Of a DNA stretch of 64,000 nt, positions 29,328 to 39,120 are shown piece after piece. This DNA comes from Serinicoccus hydrothermalis (GTDB taxonomy: Bacteria > Actinomycetota > Actinomycetes > Actinomycetales > Dermatophilaceae). Position 1 is the stretch's first letter; every line of letters begins with the position of its first letter. The position numbers and the translations under genes were made by a program. The stretch spans positions 1,240,001 to 1,304,000 of the forward strand of contig NZ_CP014989.1 in the NCBI RefSeq assembly GCF_001685415.1. Reading direction: 5' to 3'. The notes under the pieces were generated by a model. The model was not told where the DNA came from and ran no database searches. It saw nothing but the letters and a program-made list of their open reading frames with translations.

Positions 29328-32300
29328 GTGCATCAGCCATCTGCACGCCGGAGGACGCGCCTGCTGGCGCTCGCCGGCGCGGGTGCTGTCATCGCGCCGT
29401 TGGCCCTGGTAGCCCCCTCAGCGTGGGCCAACCCGGACCTGACGGTCAACGAGGACGGCACCTATATCGTCATGCTCGCGGACAGCTCCCTGGCCGCCTA
29501 CGACGGGGGCGTCCAGGGCATCCCCGCCACCAAGCCGGCCGAGGGCGAGAAGCTCAGCACCACGACCGCCGCCGCCGAGGACTACACCGCCTACCTCGAC
29601 CGGCAGCAGAACGCCGTGCTGGACTCCGTGGGCCTGGACCGCGCCGACGCCGTCTACACCTACTCCACCGCGTTCAACGGCTTCACCGCCGACCTCACCG
29701 GCTCCCAGGTGTCCGCCCTGCGCAAGGACCCGAAGGTCGCCGCGGTGTGGGAGAACGAGGTCCGCTACACCGACACCATCACCACCCCGGACTACCTCGG
29801 GCTGACCGGTGACGACGGCGTCTGGAACACCCAGTTCGGCGGCGACGCCAACGCGGGTTCCGGCATCGTGGTCGGCATCATCGACACCGGCTTCTGGCCG
29901 GAGAACCCCAGCTTCGCCGCCCTGCCGGGCGACCCGGAGCCGCCCGCCGACTGGAACGGTGAGTGCGTCGAGGGCGACTCGGCCGACCCGGCCGACAACG
30001 TGACCTGCAACAGCAAGGTCATCGGTGCCCGCTTCTACCCGGACACCAACGACACGAGCTTCGACTTCGAGTCCCCGCGCGACACCAACGGGCACGGCAG
30101 CCACGTCGGCGGCACCTCGGCGGGCAACGTCGACGTCCCCATGGAGATCAACGGCGTCGAGCTCGGCGAGGGCAGCGGTATGGCCCCGGCCGCCCACCTG
30201 GCCTTCTACAAGGCCCTCTGGCAGACCGAGGACGGCAACGGCTCCGGTACGAGCGCCGGCCTCGTCGCCGCGATCGACGACGCGGTCGCCGACGGCGTCG
30301 ACGTCATCAACTACTCCGTCTCCGGGTCCTCGGACTACGTCGTCACCGCGGACGAGCTGGCCTTCCTCGACGCCGCGAACGCCGGCGTCTTCGTCTCGAC
30401 CTCGGCCGGCAACTCCGGCGACACGGTCGGCGAGAGCTCGGTCGCGCACAACTCGCCGTGGACGATGACGGTCGCGGCCTCCACGCACGACCGCACCAAC
30501 TCGGCCGAGGTCGAGCTGGGTGGCGGTGCCCCGGTGACCCGCATCTCGGGCACCAACCGCTACGACACCGCGGCGCAGATCGCGGCGGCCTATCCCGAGG
30601 GCGTGGACACCGTCTACATCGCCACCGGCAACCAGTTCGCCGACGCCCTCTCGGGTGCCGCGGCCGCCTCGCAGGGCCTCGTCCCCGCGAACGGTCTCGA
30701 CCAGCCCGCCGTCGCCCCCGACGGCTCGCCGGCCCCGGTGCTCCTCACCAAGGTCGACGAGATCCCCTCCGCCACCATGGAGGCGCTGGAGTCGATCGAC
30801 CCGGACAACATCGTCGTGCTCGGCGGTGAGGTCGCGGTCTCCGACGACGTCGAGGACGCGCTGGGCGACTACGGCACGGTGACCCGCGTCGCGGGCGCCA
30901 ACCGCTACGAGACCGCCGCGCTCGTCGCCGAGCAGTACGGCGAGGTGGACCACGTCTACGTCGCCACCGGTCAGGACGAGGCCTTCCCGGACGCGCTGTC
31001 CGGCTCGGCGCTCGCCGGCAGCGAGGGCGTGCCCGTCCTGCTGACCAAGAGCGACATGGTCCCCGGCGCCGTCTCCGACGCGCTCGAGGCCATGGGTGAC
31101 CCCGAGGTGCACGTCATCGGTGGGTCGGCCGCGGTGAGCGAGGACGTCTTCGAGGACCTCGGCGGCTCCGAGCGGCTGTCCGGCACGGACCGCTACGGCA
31201 CCTCCGTCGCCGTCGCCGAGCAGTTCGGCTACGACGCGGACAACCCGGCCCCGGTCGTGCACACCGCGACCGGTCGGGACTACCCGGACGCACTGGCGGG
31301 GTCGGCGCTGGCTGGCTTCCAGGGCGTCCCGGTGGTGCTGAGCCGCCCCGACGGGCTGCCCAACGTCGTCCGCGACGGGATGGTGGCCCTGGCCCCCGAG
31401 TCCGCCGTCATCCTCGGTGGTGAGGGTGCGCTCAACGACGACGTCCGGACTGAGATCGAGGCGCTCTTCGAGGACAGCTCGCAGACCTACCCGGGCATCA
31501 GCTCCGGTATGGGCGTGGGCCCGGCCCCGCTGGTGAACTCGGTCGACATCGTGGCGGCCGACTCGACCGTCGCCGATGCGGAGCTCTGCCTGCCCGGCTC
31601 GCTCGACGCGGCCGGAGCGGCCGACAACATCGTCATCTGCACCCGCGGCACCAACGCCCGGGTGGAGAAGAGCGAGACCGTCGCCGAGGCCGGTGGCATC
31701 GGCATGGTCCTGGCCAACAACAACAACGAGGAGTCGCTCAACGGTGACTTCCACTCCGTCCCCACGATCCACGTCGACGGCACCACCGGCGACGCGATCA
31801 AGGCCTACGAGGCTTCCGACCCCAACCCGACGGCCACCATCTCGGCGACCGGCGAGGGCCCGGAGCTCACCTACCCGGAGATGGCCGGCTTCAGCTCCTA
31901 CGGTCCGGCCTCGGCCGGCGGCGGAGACCTGCTCAAGCCGGACATCACCGCCCCGGGTGTCGACGTCATCGCCGCGGTCTCCCCGGCCGGTAACGGCGGG
32001 AACAACTTCGACAGCTACTCCGGCACCTCCATGTCCGCCCCGCACATCGCCGGCCTGGCCGCGCTGATGATGCAGGACAACCCGGAGTGGAGCCCGATGG
32101 CGGTCAAGTCCTCGATGATGACGACGGCCGACCCGACCAACTCCGAGGGCGAGCTCATCAACTACGCGGGTGCGCCCGCGAGCCCGCTCCACTACGGGTC
32201 GGGTGAGGTCGAGCCGGGTGCTGCCTACGGCACGCCGCTGGTCTACGACTCCGACGTCATCGACTGGATCGGGTACGCCTGCTCCATCGGCCAGTGGCAG

Positions 32301-33269
32301 CTCATCGGTGGCGCTGCGGACTGCGCAGACCTCGGTGAGAGCGACCCGAGCGACCTCAACTACCCGAGCATCGCCATCGGCGACCTGGGTGGTACGCAGA
32401 CGATCACCCGCACGGTGACCGACGCGAGCGGCGAGGGCGGCACCTTCACCGCCGAGGTCGAGGCTCCCCCGGGGATCGACGCGGTCGTCGAGCCCTCGAC
32501 GATCACCGTCGAGCCCGGTGGCACGGCGACCTTCGAGGTCACCTTCACCACGACCGACGCCGAGCTGGGCGAGTGGACCTTCGGGTCGCTGACCTGGACC
32601 GGCCCGGGCGAGGACGTCCGCAGCCCCATCGCGATCAACCCGGTCGCCATGGGCGCCCCGGCCGAGATCCGCGGCGAGGGCACCGAGGGCTCGGAGACCT
32701 TCGAGGTCACCCCGGGCTTCAGCGGCGAGCTGACCTCGGTCGTCCACGGCCTCATGGCCTCGGACGTCACCGACCTGGACGTCACCTCTGACGGCCCGGC
32801 CGGTGGCGACGGCATCGCCGACGCGGTGGTGCCGGTCACGGTGCCCGAGGGCACCTCGGCCATCCGGGTCGAGGTCGTCGAGTCGGAGTGGACGCCGGAC
32901 GGCCTCGACCTCGACCTCTACCTCGCGGACAGCGAGGGGAACGTCGTGGGTCAGTCCGCCGCCGGCGGGTCCGACGAGTCGGTCACGACGGTGGCGCCCG
33001 CCCCGGGCGACTACCTCGTGGCGATCGACTTCTGGAGCGGCGCCGAGGGCGAGGTCGCCAGCGGTCCGCTGCACGTCTTCATGCCGTCCGCGGACGAGGG
33101 CAACATGACCGTCACGCCGTCCCCGGTCGCGGTGACCGCCGGCGTGCCGCTCGACCTGACCGCCGCGTGGACCGGGCTCGACGCCGCCACCCGCTACCTG
33201 GGTGTCATCGGCTACAGCACCGGCGGCGAGGAGGTCGCCTCCACCCTGGTCTCGGTCAACACGCCGTGA
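29328..33269 (+). CDS. Secreted subtilisin-like protease with inserted cell-wall-binding repeats
   Basis: A 1313-residue S8 serine protease. A signal peptide (about 1-37; RRRTRLLALAGAG, ending SAWA) is followed by an I9-type propeptide (about 45-140). The catalytic residues are D186 (IIDTGFW), H256 (NGHGSHVGG) and S901 (GTSMSAPHIAG). Three CWB2-type repeats begin near 405, 520 and 616 (RISGTNRYDTA, RVAGANRYETA, RLSGTDRYGTS) and are inserted inside the catalytic domain, before a PA domain (about 740-850). Fn3-like and pre-peptidase-like domains close the protein. It is probably exported and held on the cell wall. GTG 29328 follows AAAGGAC. A strong terminator follows. Confidence 0.92.
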   Translation: MHQPSARRRTRLLALAGAGAVIAPLALVAPSAWANPDLTVNEDGTYIVMLADSSLAAYDGGVQGIPATKPAEGEKLSTTTAAAEDYTAYLDRQQNAVLDSVGLDRADAVYTYSTAFNGFTADLTGSQVSALRKDPKVAAVWENEVRYTDTITTPDYLGLTGDDGVWNTQFGGDANAGSGIVVGIIDTGFWPENPSFAALPGDPEPPADWNGECVEGDSADPADNVTCNSKVIGARFYPDTNDTSFDFESPRDTNGHGSHVGGTSAGNVDVPMEINGVELGEGSGMAPAAHLAFYKALWQTEDGNGSGTSAGLVAAIDDAVADGVDVINYSVSGSSDYVVTADELAFLDAANAGVFVSTSAGNSGDTVGESSVAHNSPWTMTVAASTHDRTNSAEVELGGGAPVTRISGTNRYDTAAQIAAAYPEGVDTVYIATGNQFADALSGAAAASQGLVPANGLDQPAVAPDGSPAPVLLTKVDEIPSATMEALESIDPDNIVVLGGEVAVSDDVEDALGDYGTVTRVAGANRYETAALVAEQYGEVDHVYVATGQDEAFPDALSGSALAGSEGVPVLLTKSDMVPGAVSDALEAMGDPEVHVIGGSAAVSEDVFEDLGGSERLSGTDRYGTSVAVAEQFGYDADNPAPVVHTATGRDYPDALAGSALAGFQGVPVVLSRPDGLPNVVRDGMVALAPESAVILGGEGALNDDVRTEIEALFEDSSQTYPGISSGMGVGPAPLVNSVDIVAADSTVADAELCLPGSLDAAGAADNIVICTRGTNARVEKSETVAEAGGIGMVLANNNNEESLNGDFHSVPTIHVDGTTGDAIKAYEASDPNPTATISATGEGPELTYPEMAGFSSYGPASAGGGDLLKPDITAPGVDVIAAVSPAGNGGNNFDSYSGTSMSAPHIAGLAALMMQDNPEWSPMAVKSSMMTTADPTNSEGELINYAGAPASPLHYGSGEVEPGAAYGTPLVYDSDVIDWIGYACSIGQWQLIGGAADCADLGESDPSDLNYPSIAIGDLGGTQTITRTVTDASGEGGTFTAEVEAPPGIDAVVEPSTITVEPGGTATFEVTFTTTDAELGEWTFGSLTWTGPGEDVRSPIAINPVAMGAPAEIRGEGTEGSETFEVTPGFSGELTSVVHGLMASDVTDLDVTSDGPAGGDGIADAVVPVTVPEGTSAIRVEVVESEWTPDGLDLDLYLADSEGNVVGQSAAGGSDESVTTVAPAPGDYLVAIDFWSGAEGEVASGPLHVFMPSADEGNMTVTPSPVAVTAGVPLDLTAAWTGLDAATRYLGVIGYSTGGEEVASTLVSVNTP

Positions 33270-33310
33270 CCCACGGTCGGCCAAGCTGAGCCCGGCCGAC
33301 CCGGCGCCTC

Positions 33311-33345
33311 GGGCCCGTCCCCTCCCTCACGGAGGGGGCGGGCCC
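33311..33345 (+). terminator. Rho-independent-type hairpin after the protease
   Basis: A 15-base stem (GGGCCCGTCCCCTCC with GGAGGGGGCGGGCCC, one G-U pair) and a five-base loop, 41 bases after the stop. It lacks a clear U tract, which is common at this GC content. Confidence 0.75.
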
Positions 33346-33370
33346 GACGCATGTCCCTCAGGCCCCTCCC

Positions 33371-33458
33371 CGACCGGCCGCACGGTTTGTCTCGACCGGC
33401 CGCACGGTTTGCGTCGACCGGCCGCGCACTTTGCGCAGACCGGCCGCACGGTATGCCT
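33371..33458 (+). repeat. Array B of the 22-base tandem repeat (4 units)
   Basis: Four abutting 22-base units of the CGACCGGCCGCACGG...TTTGCGT family. The second is the consensus; the others differ by a few bases. The last unit ends on the stop codon of the convergent GH15 gene. It follows the protease terminator. Confidence 0.9.
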
Positions 33459-35290
33459 CAGCCGGACTCTCCCCGCACGTGCGCGATCGCGTCCGCGGCC
33501 CGCACCAGCCCGAGGTGGCTGAAGGCCTGGGGGTAGTTGCCGAGCATCCGGCGGGAGGCGGGGTCGTACTCCTCGGCCAGCAGGTCGAGCGGCGCCCCGG
33601 CGTCGACGCAGGCCTGCATGAGCCGCTCGGCGTCCTCGATCCGGCCGGTGCGGGCATACTGCTCGACCAGCCAGAAGGTGCAGATGAGGAAGGGCGCCTC
33701 GGCCCCTCTCAGACCGTCCATGTTGTGCTGCTCGCCCATGCGGTAGCGGTGCAGGAAGCCCTGGTCGTCGACGAGCTCGCGCTCCAGCCGCTCGACCGTG
33801 GCGAGCATGCGCGGGTCGTCGTAGTCGCAGAAGCCGGTGTGCGGGATCTGCAGCAGCGAGGCGTCGACCTCGTCCGCGCCGTAGGTCTGCCGGAACGCGC
33901 CGCCCGGGCCCACCCCTTGCTCGTCGATCTCGGCCCGCACCCGGTCGCGCAGCGTGCGCCAGTGCTCCACGTCGCCGCTCAGGTCGTGCTCCTCGACGGC
34001 CTTGATCCCCTGGTCGAAGGCGGCCCAGACCATGACCCGCCCGTGGGTGAAGAAGTGCTTGTCGCCCCGCATCTCCCAGATGCCGTGGTCGGGGTCGTGC
34101 AGCCGCTCCGCCTGGGTGTCGAGCATCATCTTCTGGATCCCCCAGCTGTAGGAGCCCTCGGGGATGCCGGCACGGCGCAGGTCCGCCAGGGCGAGCATGA
34201 CCTCGCCGATGACGTCGGCCTGGTACTGGTCGGCGGCACCGTTGCCGATGCGGACCGGGCGGGAGTCGGCATACCCCCGCAGGTTCGGGAGCTCGCGCTC
34301 GAGCAGGTCGCGCTCGCCGGCGAGGCCGTACATGATGCGCAGCTGGTTGGAGTGGCCGGCGATCGCCCGCAGCAGCCAGTCCTTCCACGCCTGCGCACCG
34401 CCGTCGAGACCGTGCAGGACCATCGCCTGCAGGGTGAGGGCGGAGTCGCGCAGCCAGGTGTAGCGGTAGTCCCAGTTGCGCTCGCCGCCCGGGTTCTCCG
34501 GCAGCGACGTGGTCGCCGCCGCGACGATGCCGCCGGTGTCCTTGTGCGTGAGCGCGCGCAGGACGGTCAGCGATCGCGTGACCTGCCGGGCCCAGGGACC
34601 GGTCGCCTCGATCTGCCCGCTCCAGGAGCACCAGTCGTCGATGGTCTCCTCGAGCACGGCGTCGACGTCGATCCGGCTCGGGAGCGGCTTCCACGACGCC
34701 TGGCCGGTGAGGACCCAGCACAGCTCCTCCCCCTCGGCGAGGGTATGCCGGGCGCGGTGCGCGTCCTCCTCGGGCACCGGCTCGGGGAGCGGGCCGTGCA
34801 GGATGAGCCGCGAGGGTCCGCCGACCGCGGTGAGCACCTCCTCGACCGCGCCGTCCTCCTCCTCGATCTCGGTCCGGTGCACCCACGGCCGCACGGTGGC
34901 GTAGTCGAAGCGCATGATCAGCTCGTGCTCGATCTCGACGGTCCCCGAGGTGCACCGCACGACCCGGACGATGTCGGAGCGGCCGTCGACGTGCGGCATG
35001 AAGGTCGTCACCTCGGCGGAGCCCTCCGGCCCCTGCCACACGGTGCGGAAGACGAAGGTGCCCTCGACGTAGTCCCGCTTCTCGACGTGCCCGCCGACGA
35101 CACGGACCAGCCAGCGCCCGTCCTGCTCGGTCCCGAGCAGCGCGGCGAAGACCGAGGGCGAGTCGAAGCGGGGCAGGCACAGCCAGTCCACGCTGCCCTC
35201 CGGGGAGATGAGCGCGGCGGTGCGCATGTCGCCGACCACCGCGTAGTCGCCGATGGGCACGTCAGGGGTGGGGTTCTCCGCCGCAGTCAT
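33458..35290 (-). CDS. GH15 glucoamylase/trehalase-like hydrolase
   Basis: A 610-residue GH15 enzyme with an N-terminal beta-sandwich (PIGDYAVVGDMRTAALISPE; VDWLCLPRFDSPSVFAALLG) and an (alpha/alpha)6 barrel. The barrel shows GGERNWDYRYTWLRDSA and, near the end, LLAEEYDPASRRMLGNYPQA with the acidic catalytic pair. Mycobacterial relatives are trehalases; the glucan substrate cannot be fixed from sequence. ATG 35290 has GAGGGT just before it and GAGACT at a leaderless distance. It is divergent from the small membrane gene at 35460. Confidence 0.9.
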   Translation of the reverse strand: MTAAENPTPDVPIGDYAVVGDMRTAALISPEGSVDWLCLPRFDSPSVFAALLGTEQDGRWLVRVVGGHVEKRDYVEGTFVFRTVWQGPEGSAEVTTFMPHVDGRSDIVRVVRCTSGTVEIEHELIMRFDYATVRPWVHRTEIEEEDGAVEEVLTAVGGPSRLILHGPLPEPVPEEDAHRARHTLAEGEELCWVLTGQASWKPLPSRIDVDAVLEETIDDWCSWSGQIEATGPWARQVTRSLTVLRALTHKDTGGIVAAATTSLPENPGGERNWDYRYTWLRDSALTLQAMVLHGLDGGAQAWKDWLLRAIAGHSNQLRIMYGLAGERDLLERELPNLRGYADSRPVRIGNGAADQYQADVIGEVMLALADLRRAGIPEGSYSWGIQKMMLDTQAERLHDPDHGIWEMRGDKHFFTHGRVMVWAAFDQGIKAVEEHDLSGDVEHWRTLRDRVRAEIDEQGVGPGGAFRQTYGADEVDASLLQIPHTGFCDYDDPRMLATVERLERELVDDQGFLHRYRMGEQHNMDGLRGAEAPFLICTFWLVEQYARTGRIEDAERLMQACVDAGAPLDLLAEEYDPASRRMLGNYPQAFSHLGLVRAADAIAHVRGESG

Positions 35291-35459
35291 ACCCTCGAGT
35301 CTCGCAGCAGACCCCTGCGACGCGCCGCCCGGCCCGGCCCGGTCGCGAGGGTCCCGACCACGACGCACACCTGCCGCACAGGTGGGGCGTGCACCATGGT
35401 GGTGGGCGGCCCACCGTGACGCCGCCCGTCCGTGACGGCCGAGCGAGAGGACACCGGCG

Positions 35460-35654
35460 ATGTGGTGGCACGACCTGCTGTGGGGGATGTGGAACGGGCT
35501 GACCGCCTGGGTGGTCCTCATCGCGCACGTCTTCGGCGCCTGGGAGCAGTTCCCCTTCTACAACAGCGAGCGCGCCGGCAACTGGTACGACCTCGGCTTC
35601 CTCCTCGGGGCCGGCTCCCCGCTGCTGGGGATGCTCCGCGCGCGCTCAGGCTGA
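35460..35654 (+). CDS. Small hypothetical membrane protein
   Basis: A 64-residue protein, MWWHDLLWGMWNGLTAWVVL onward, with one or two membrane segments and a conserved-looking WEQFPFYNSERAGNWYDLGF block. GAGAGGAC lies about eight bases before ATG 35460. Similar small proteins occur widely in bacteria without a known role. Its last nine bases overlap the end of the convergent pseudouridine synthase. Confidence 0.75.
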   Translation: MWWHDLLWGMWNGLTAWVVLIAHVFGAWEQFPFYNSERAGNWYDLGFLLGAGSPLLGMLRARSG

Positions 35655-36578
35655 GCCGACGCCGACGCCGACGACGGGTAGGGCCCGCCGGGAGGAGAAG
35701 CTGCGCTCCCGGCCGCTGACCGGGTCGACGAAGGACACCTGCGCGGCCAACAGCTGCAGCGGCGTGCTGAAGTCACCCGGGTCGACGGCGCGGACCGTGG
35801 GGTAGAGCGGGTCTCCGTCGACGGGTATGCCCAGGGTCGCCAGGTGCAGCCGCAGCTGGTGGGTACGGCCGGTCAGCGGCGTGAGCCGGTAGTGACCGCG
35901 CCCGCCGCGTCGACCGAGCAGCTCGACGCGGGTGGTCGCGTTGGGTTCGCCGTCGACCACGCGCGCCTGCAGCGTCCCGCGCTCCTTGACGATGCGGTTG
36001 CTCAGGGTCAGCGGCAGGTCCAGCCGGTCCGAGGTGGGGGCGAGGGCCTCGTAGGTCTTGCGCAGCCCACCGGCCTCGACCATCCGCTGGTATGCCCCGC
36101 GCACCTGCGCCCGGGTCGTGAGCAGCAGGACGCCGCTGGTCAGCCGGTCGAGGCGGTGCACCGGCACGATCTCCGGCAGGCCCAGCTCCCGGCGCAGCCG
36201 CACCACCACGGTCTCGGCGACGTGCGCTCCCCGCGGCATCGTCGCGAGGAAGGGCGGCTTGTCCACGACGAGCAGGCCGGTGCTCTCGTCGTGCTCGAGG
36301 ATCTCGATGTCGACGGGGACGGGGACCTCGTCCGGCAGGTCGCGGTAGAGGTGGACCACGCCGCCCGGACGGTATGCCGTCCCCCGATCGACTTGCGTGC
36401 CGTCCGCGAGGCGGATCTCGCCCACGGCGAGACGGCGGGCGATGCCGTCCTCGTCGCCGGTGCGCTCGAGGAGGAAGGCGACCACGGTGCGCCAGGTGCC
36501 CTCGTCGGGCATCCGGACGCGCGCCGCCCCCAGCCCGTCGCGCGGCGGCAACGGCGGCTGGGGGCGGCGGCGGGGCAT
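35646..36578 (-). CDS. RluA-family RNA pseudouridine synthase
   Basis: A 310-residue enzyme that converts uridine to pseudouridine in rRNA or tRNA. The catalytic Asp lies in VHRLDRLTSGVLLLTT. Other blocks are LLVVDKPPFLATMPRG and LTPLTGRTHQLRLHLATLGI. ATG 36578 was chosen because the N-terminus (PRRRPQPPLPPRDGLGAARV) matches the usual actinobacterial start of this family; ATG 36512 is less likely. It follows ettA by 35 bases on the same strand. Confidence 0.9.
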   Translation of the reverse strand: MPRRRPQPPLPPRDGLGAARVRMPDEGTWRTVVAFLLERTGDEDGIARRLAVGEIRLADGTQVDRGTAYRPGGVVHLYRDLPDEVPVPVDIEILEHDESTGLLVVDKPPFLATMPRGAHVAETVVVRLRRELGLPEIVPVHRLDRLTSGVLLLTTRAQVRGAYQRMVEAGGLRKTYEALAPTSDRLDLPLTLSNRIVKERGTLQARVVDGEPNATTRVELLGRRGGRGHYRLTPLTGRTHQLRLHLATLGIPVDGDPLYPTVRAVDPGDFSTPLQLLAAQVSFVDPVSGRERSFSSRRALPVVGVGVGSA

Positions 36579-36613
36579 ACCGTGCGGTCGCCCGGGAGTC
36601 CGGTCGCTCCCGC

Positions 36614-38296
<1,683 letters not shown>

Positions 38297-38347
38297 GACG
38301 CCAGGGTATAAGGGCTCCCGCGTCGTCTCCGAATCTCGCGGCCCGCC

Positions 38348-38884
38348 TCAGGCGCTGCGGGCGAGCGCCGCGTCGGCCTGCTGGTCGTCCTGGACCACGC
38401 CGTCCTCGTCCACGGCGATGTCCGGCTCGGGCTCGCCGTCGGCTCGCCGGTCCACCGCTCCGACGAGATCGTTCTGCGGCGAGGGGTCGTAGTCCGCAGA
38501 CCGGTCGCCGTCGTAGCTGACCCATCCCTTGCTGAAGCGGCTCACGCCGAGGGACACGTCGTGACCGAGGCTGTCCACGTCGACCACCAGCCGGGCCCCC
38601 GCGGAGCTCTCCGTCTGCCACTCGTGGAGGGTGACGCGCCCGTGGGCGATCACCGGGTCGCCCTTCTTGAAGCTGGCGAGCGCGGTGGCACCCTTCGGGC
38701 CGAAGGCGAGCAGATCGACATAGGTCGTGTCGGAGGTGACCCAGGCCTCCTGCGTACGGTCGAACTTGCGCCGGTTGACCGCGATCGGCACGACGGCGAA
38801 GTCGTTGCCGCTCTCCTTGCCGACCCTGCGCTCCGGGTCGCGGGTCACGTTGCCCGAGACGGTGATCGTGGGTTCGTTCATCAT
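38348..38884 (-). CDS. ssb: Single-stranded DNA-binding protein
   Basis: A 178-residue OB-fold protein (about residues 1-115; ITVSGNVTRDPERRVGKESG, WVTSDTTYVDLLAFGPKG) with an acidic, disordered C-terminus. It ends in ALARSA and not the usual DDDIPF tip, so it is probably a secondary SSB and not the main replication one; Rv2478c is the syntenic counterpart. The first of two adjacent ATG codons (38884) has AGGAGG ten bases upstream. It precedes ettA on the same strand. Confidence 0.88.
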   Translation of the reverse strand: MMNEPTITVSGNVTRDPERRVGKESGNDFAVVPIAVNRRKFDRTQEAWVTSDTTYVDLLAFGPKGATALASFKKGDPVIAHGRVTLHEWQTESSAGARLVVDVDSLGHDVSLGVSRFSKGWVSYDGDRSADYDPSPQNDLVGAVDRRADGEPEPDIAVDEDGVVQDDQQADAALARSA

Positions 38885-39088
38885 GGTGCGTTCCCCTCCT
38901 GGTCGTCGCGCCCACGGATGCGGGCGTGCTCCCACCCTGCCCCCGACGGCGGACCGGGACCAGCGGCATACCCGGATCTGTGGACGAGCAGGCTCGCCGT
39001 CGCAGGGGTGTGGACGAACGAACGGAGGCAAGGTATGTCCGGTCGGCGGCCGGGAACCGTGCGAGCGGACGGAAGGGGTGTCCGGTCG

Positions 39089-39120
39089 CGGGGATGCCCT
39101 CAGGCGGGGATGCCCTCAGG
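39089..39120 (+). repeat. Tandem duplication, 2 x 16 bases
   Basis: CGGGGATGCCCTCAGG occurs twice in a row. The second copy contains the stop codon of the GTPase gene at 39116. The rest of the 231-base gap before ssb shows no feature I can support. Confidence 0.7.

Noticed and set aside
29418-33284. A 1288-codon open frame on the minus strand
   Set aside because: It is antisense to the secreted protease, rich in Val, Asp, Gly and Arg, with no domain or ribosome site. GC-rich genes commonly leave this frame open.
33371-33536. Peptides rich in RPHGL or QTVRPV read through the repeat arrays
   Set aside because: All frames stay open across the repeat because it lacks stop codons; there are no ribosome sites and no domain.
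38885-39115. A small gene in the gap between the GTPase and ssb
   Set aside because: Open frames here are short, lack ribosome sites, and cross the tandem duplication.
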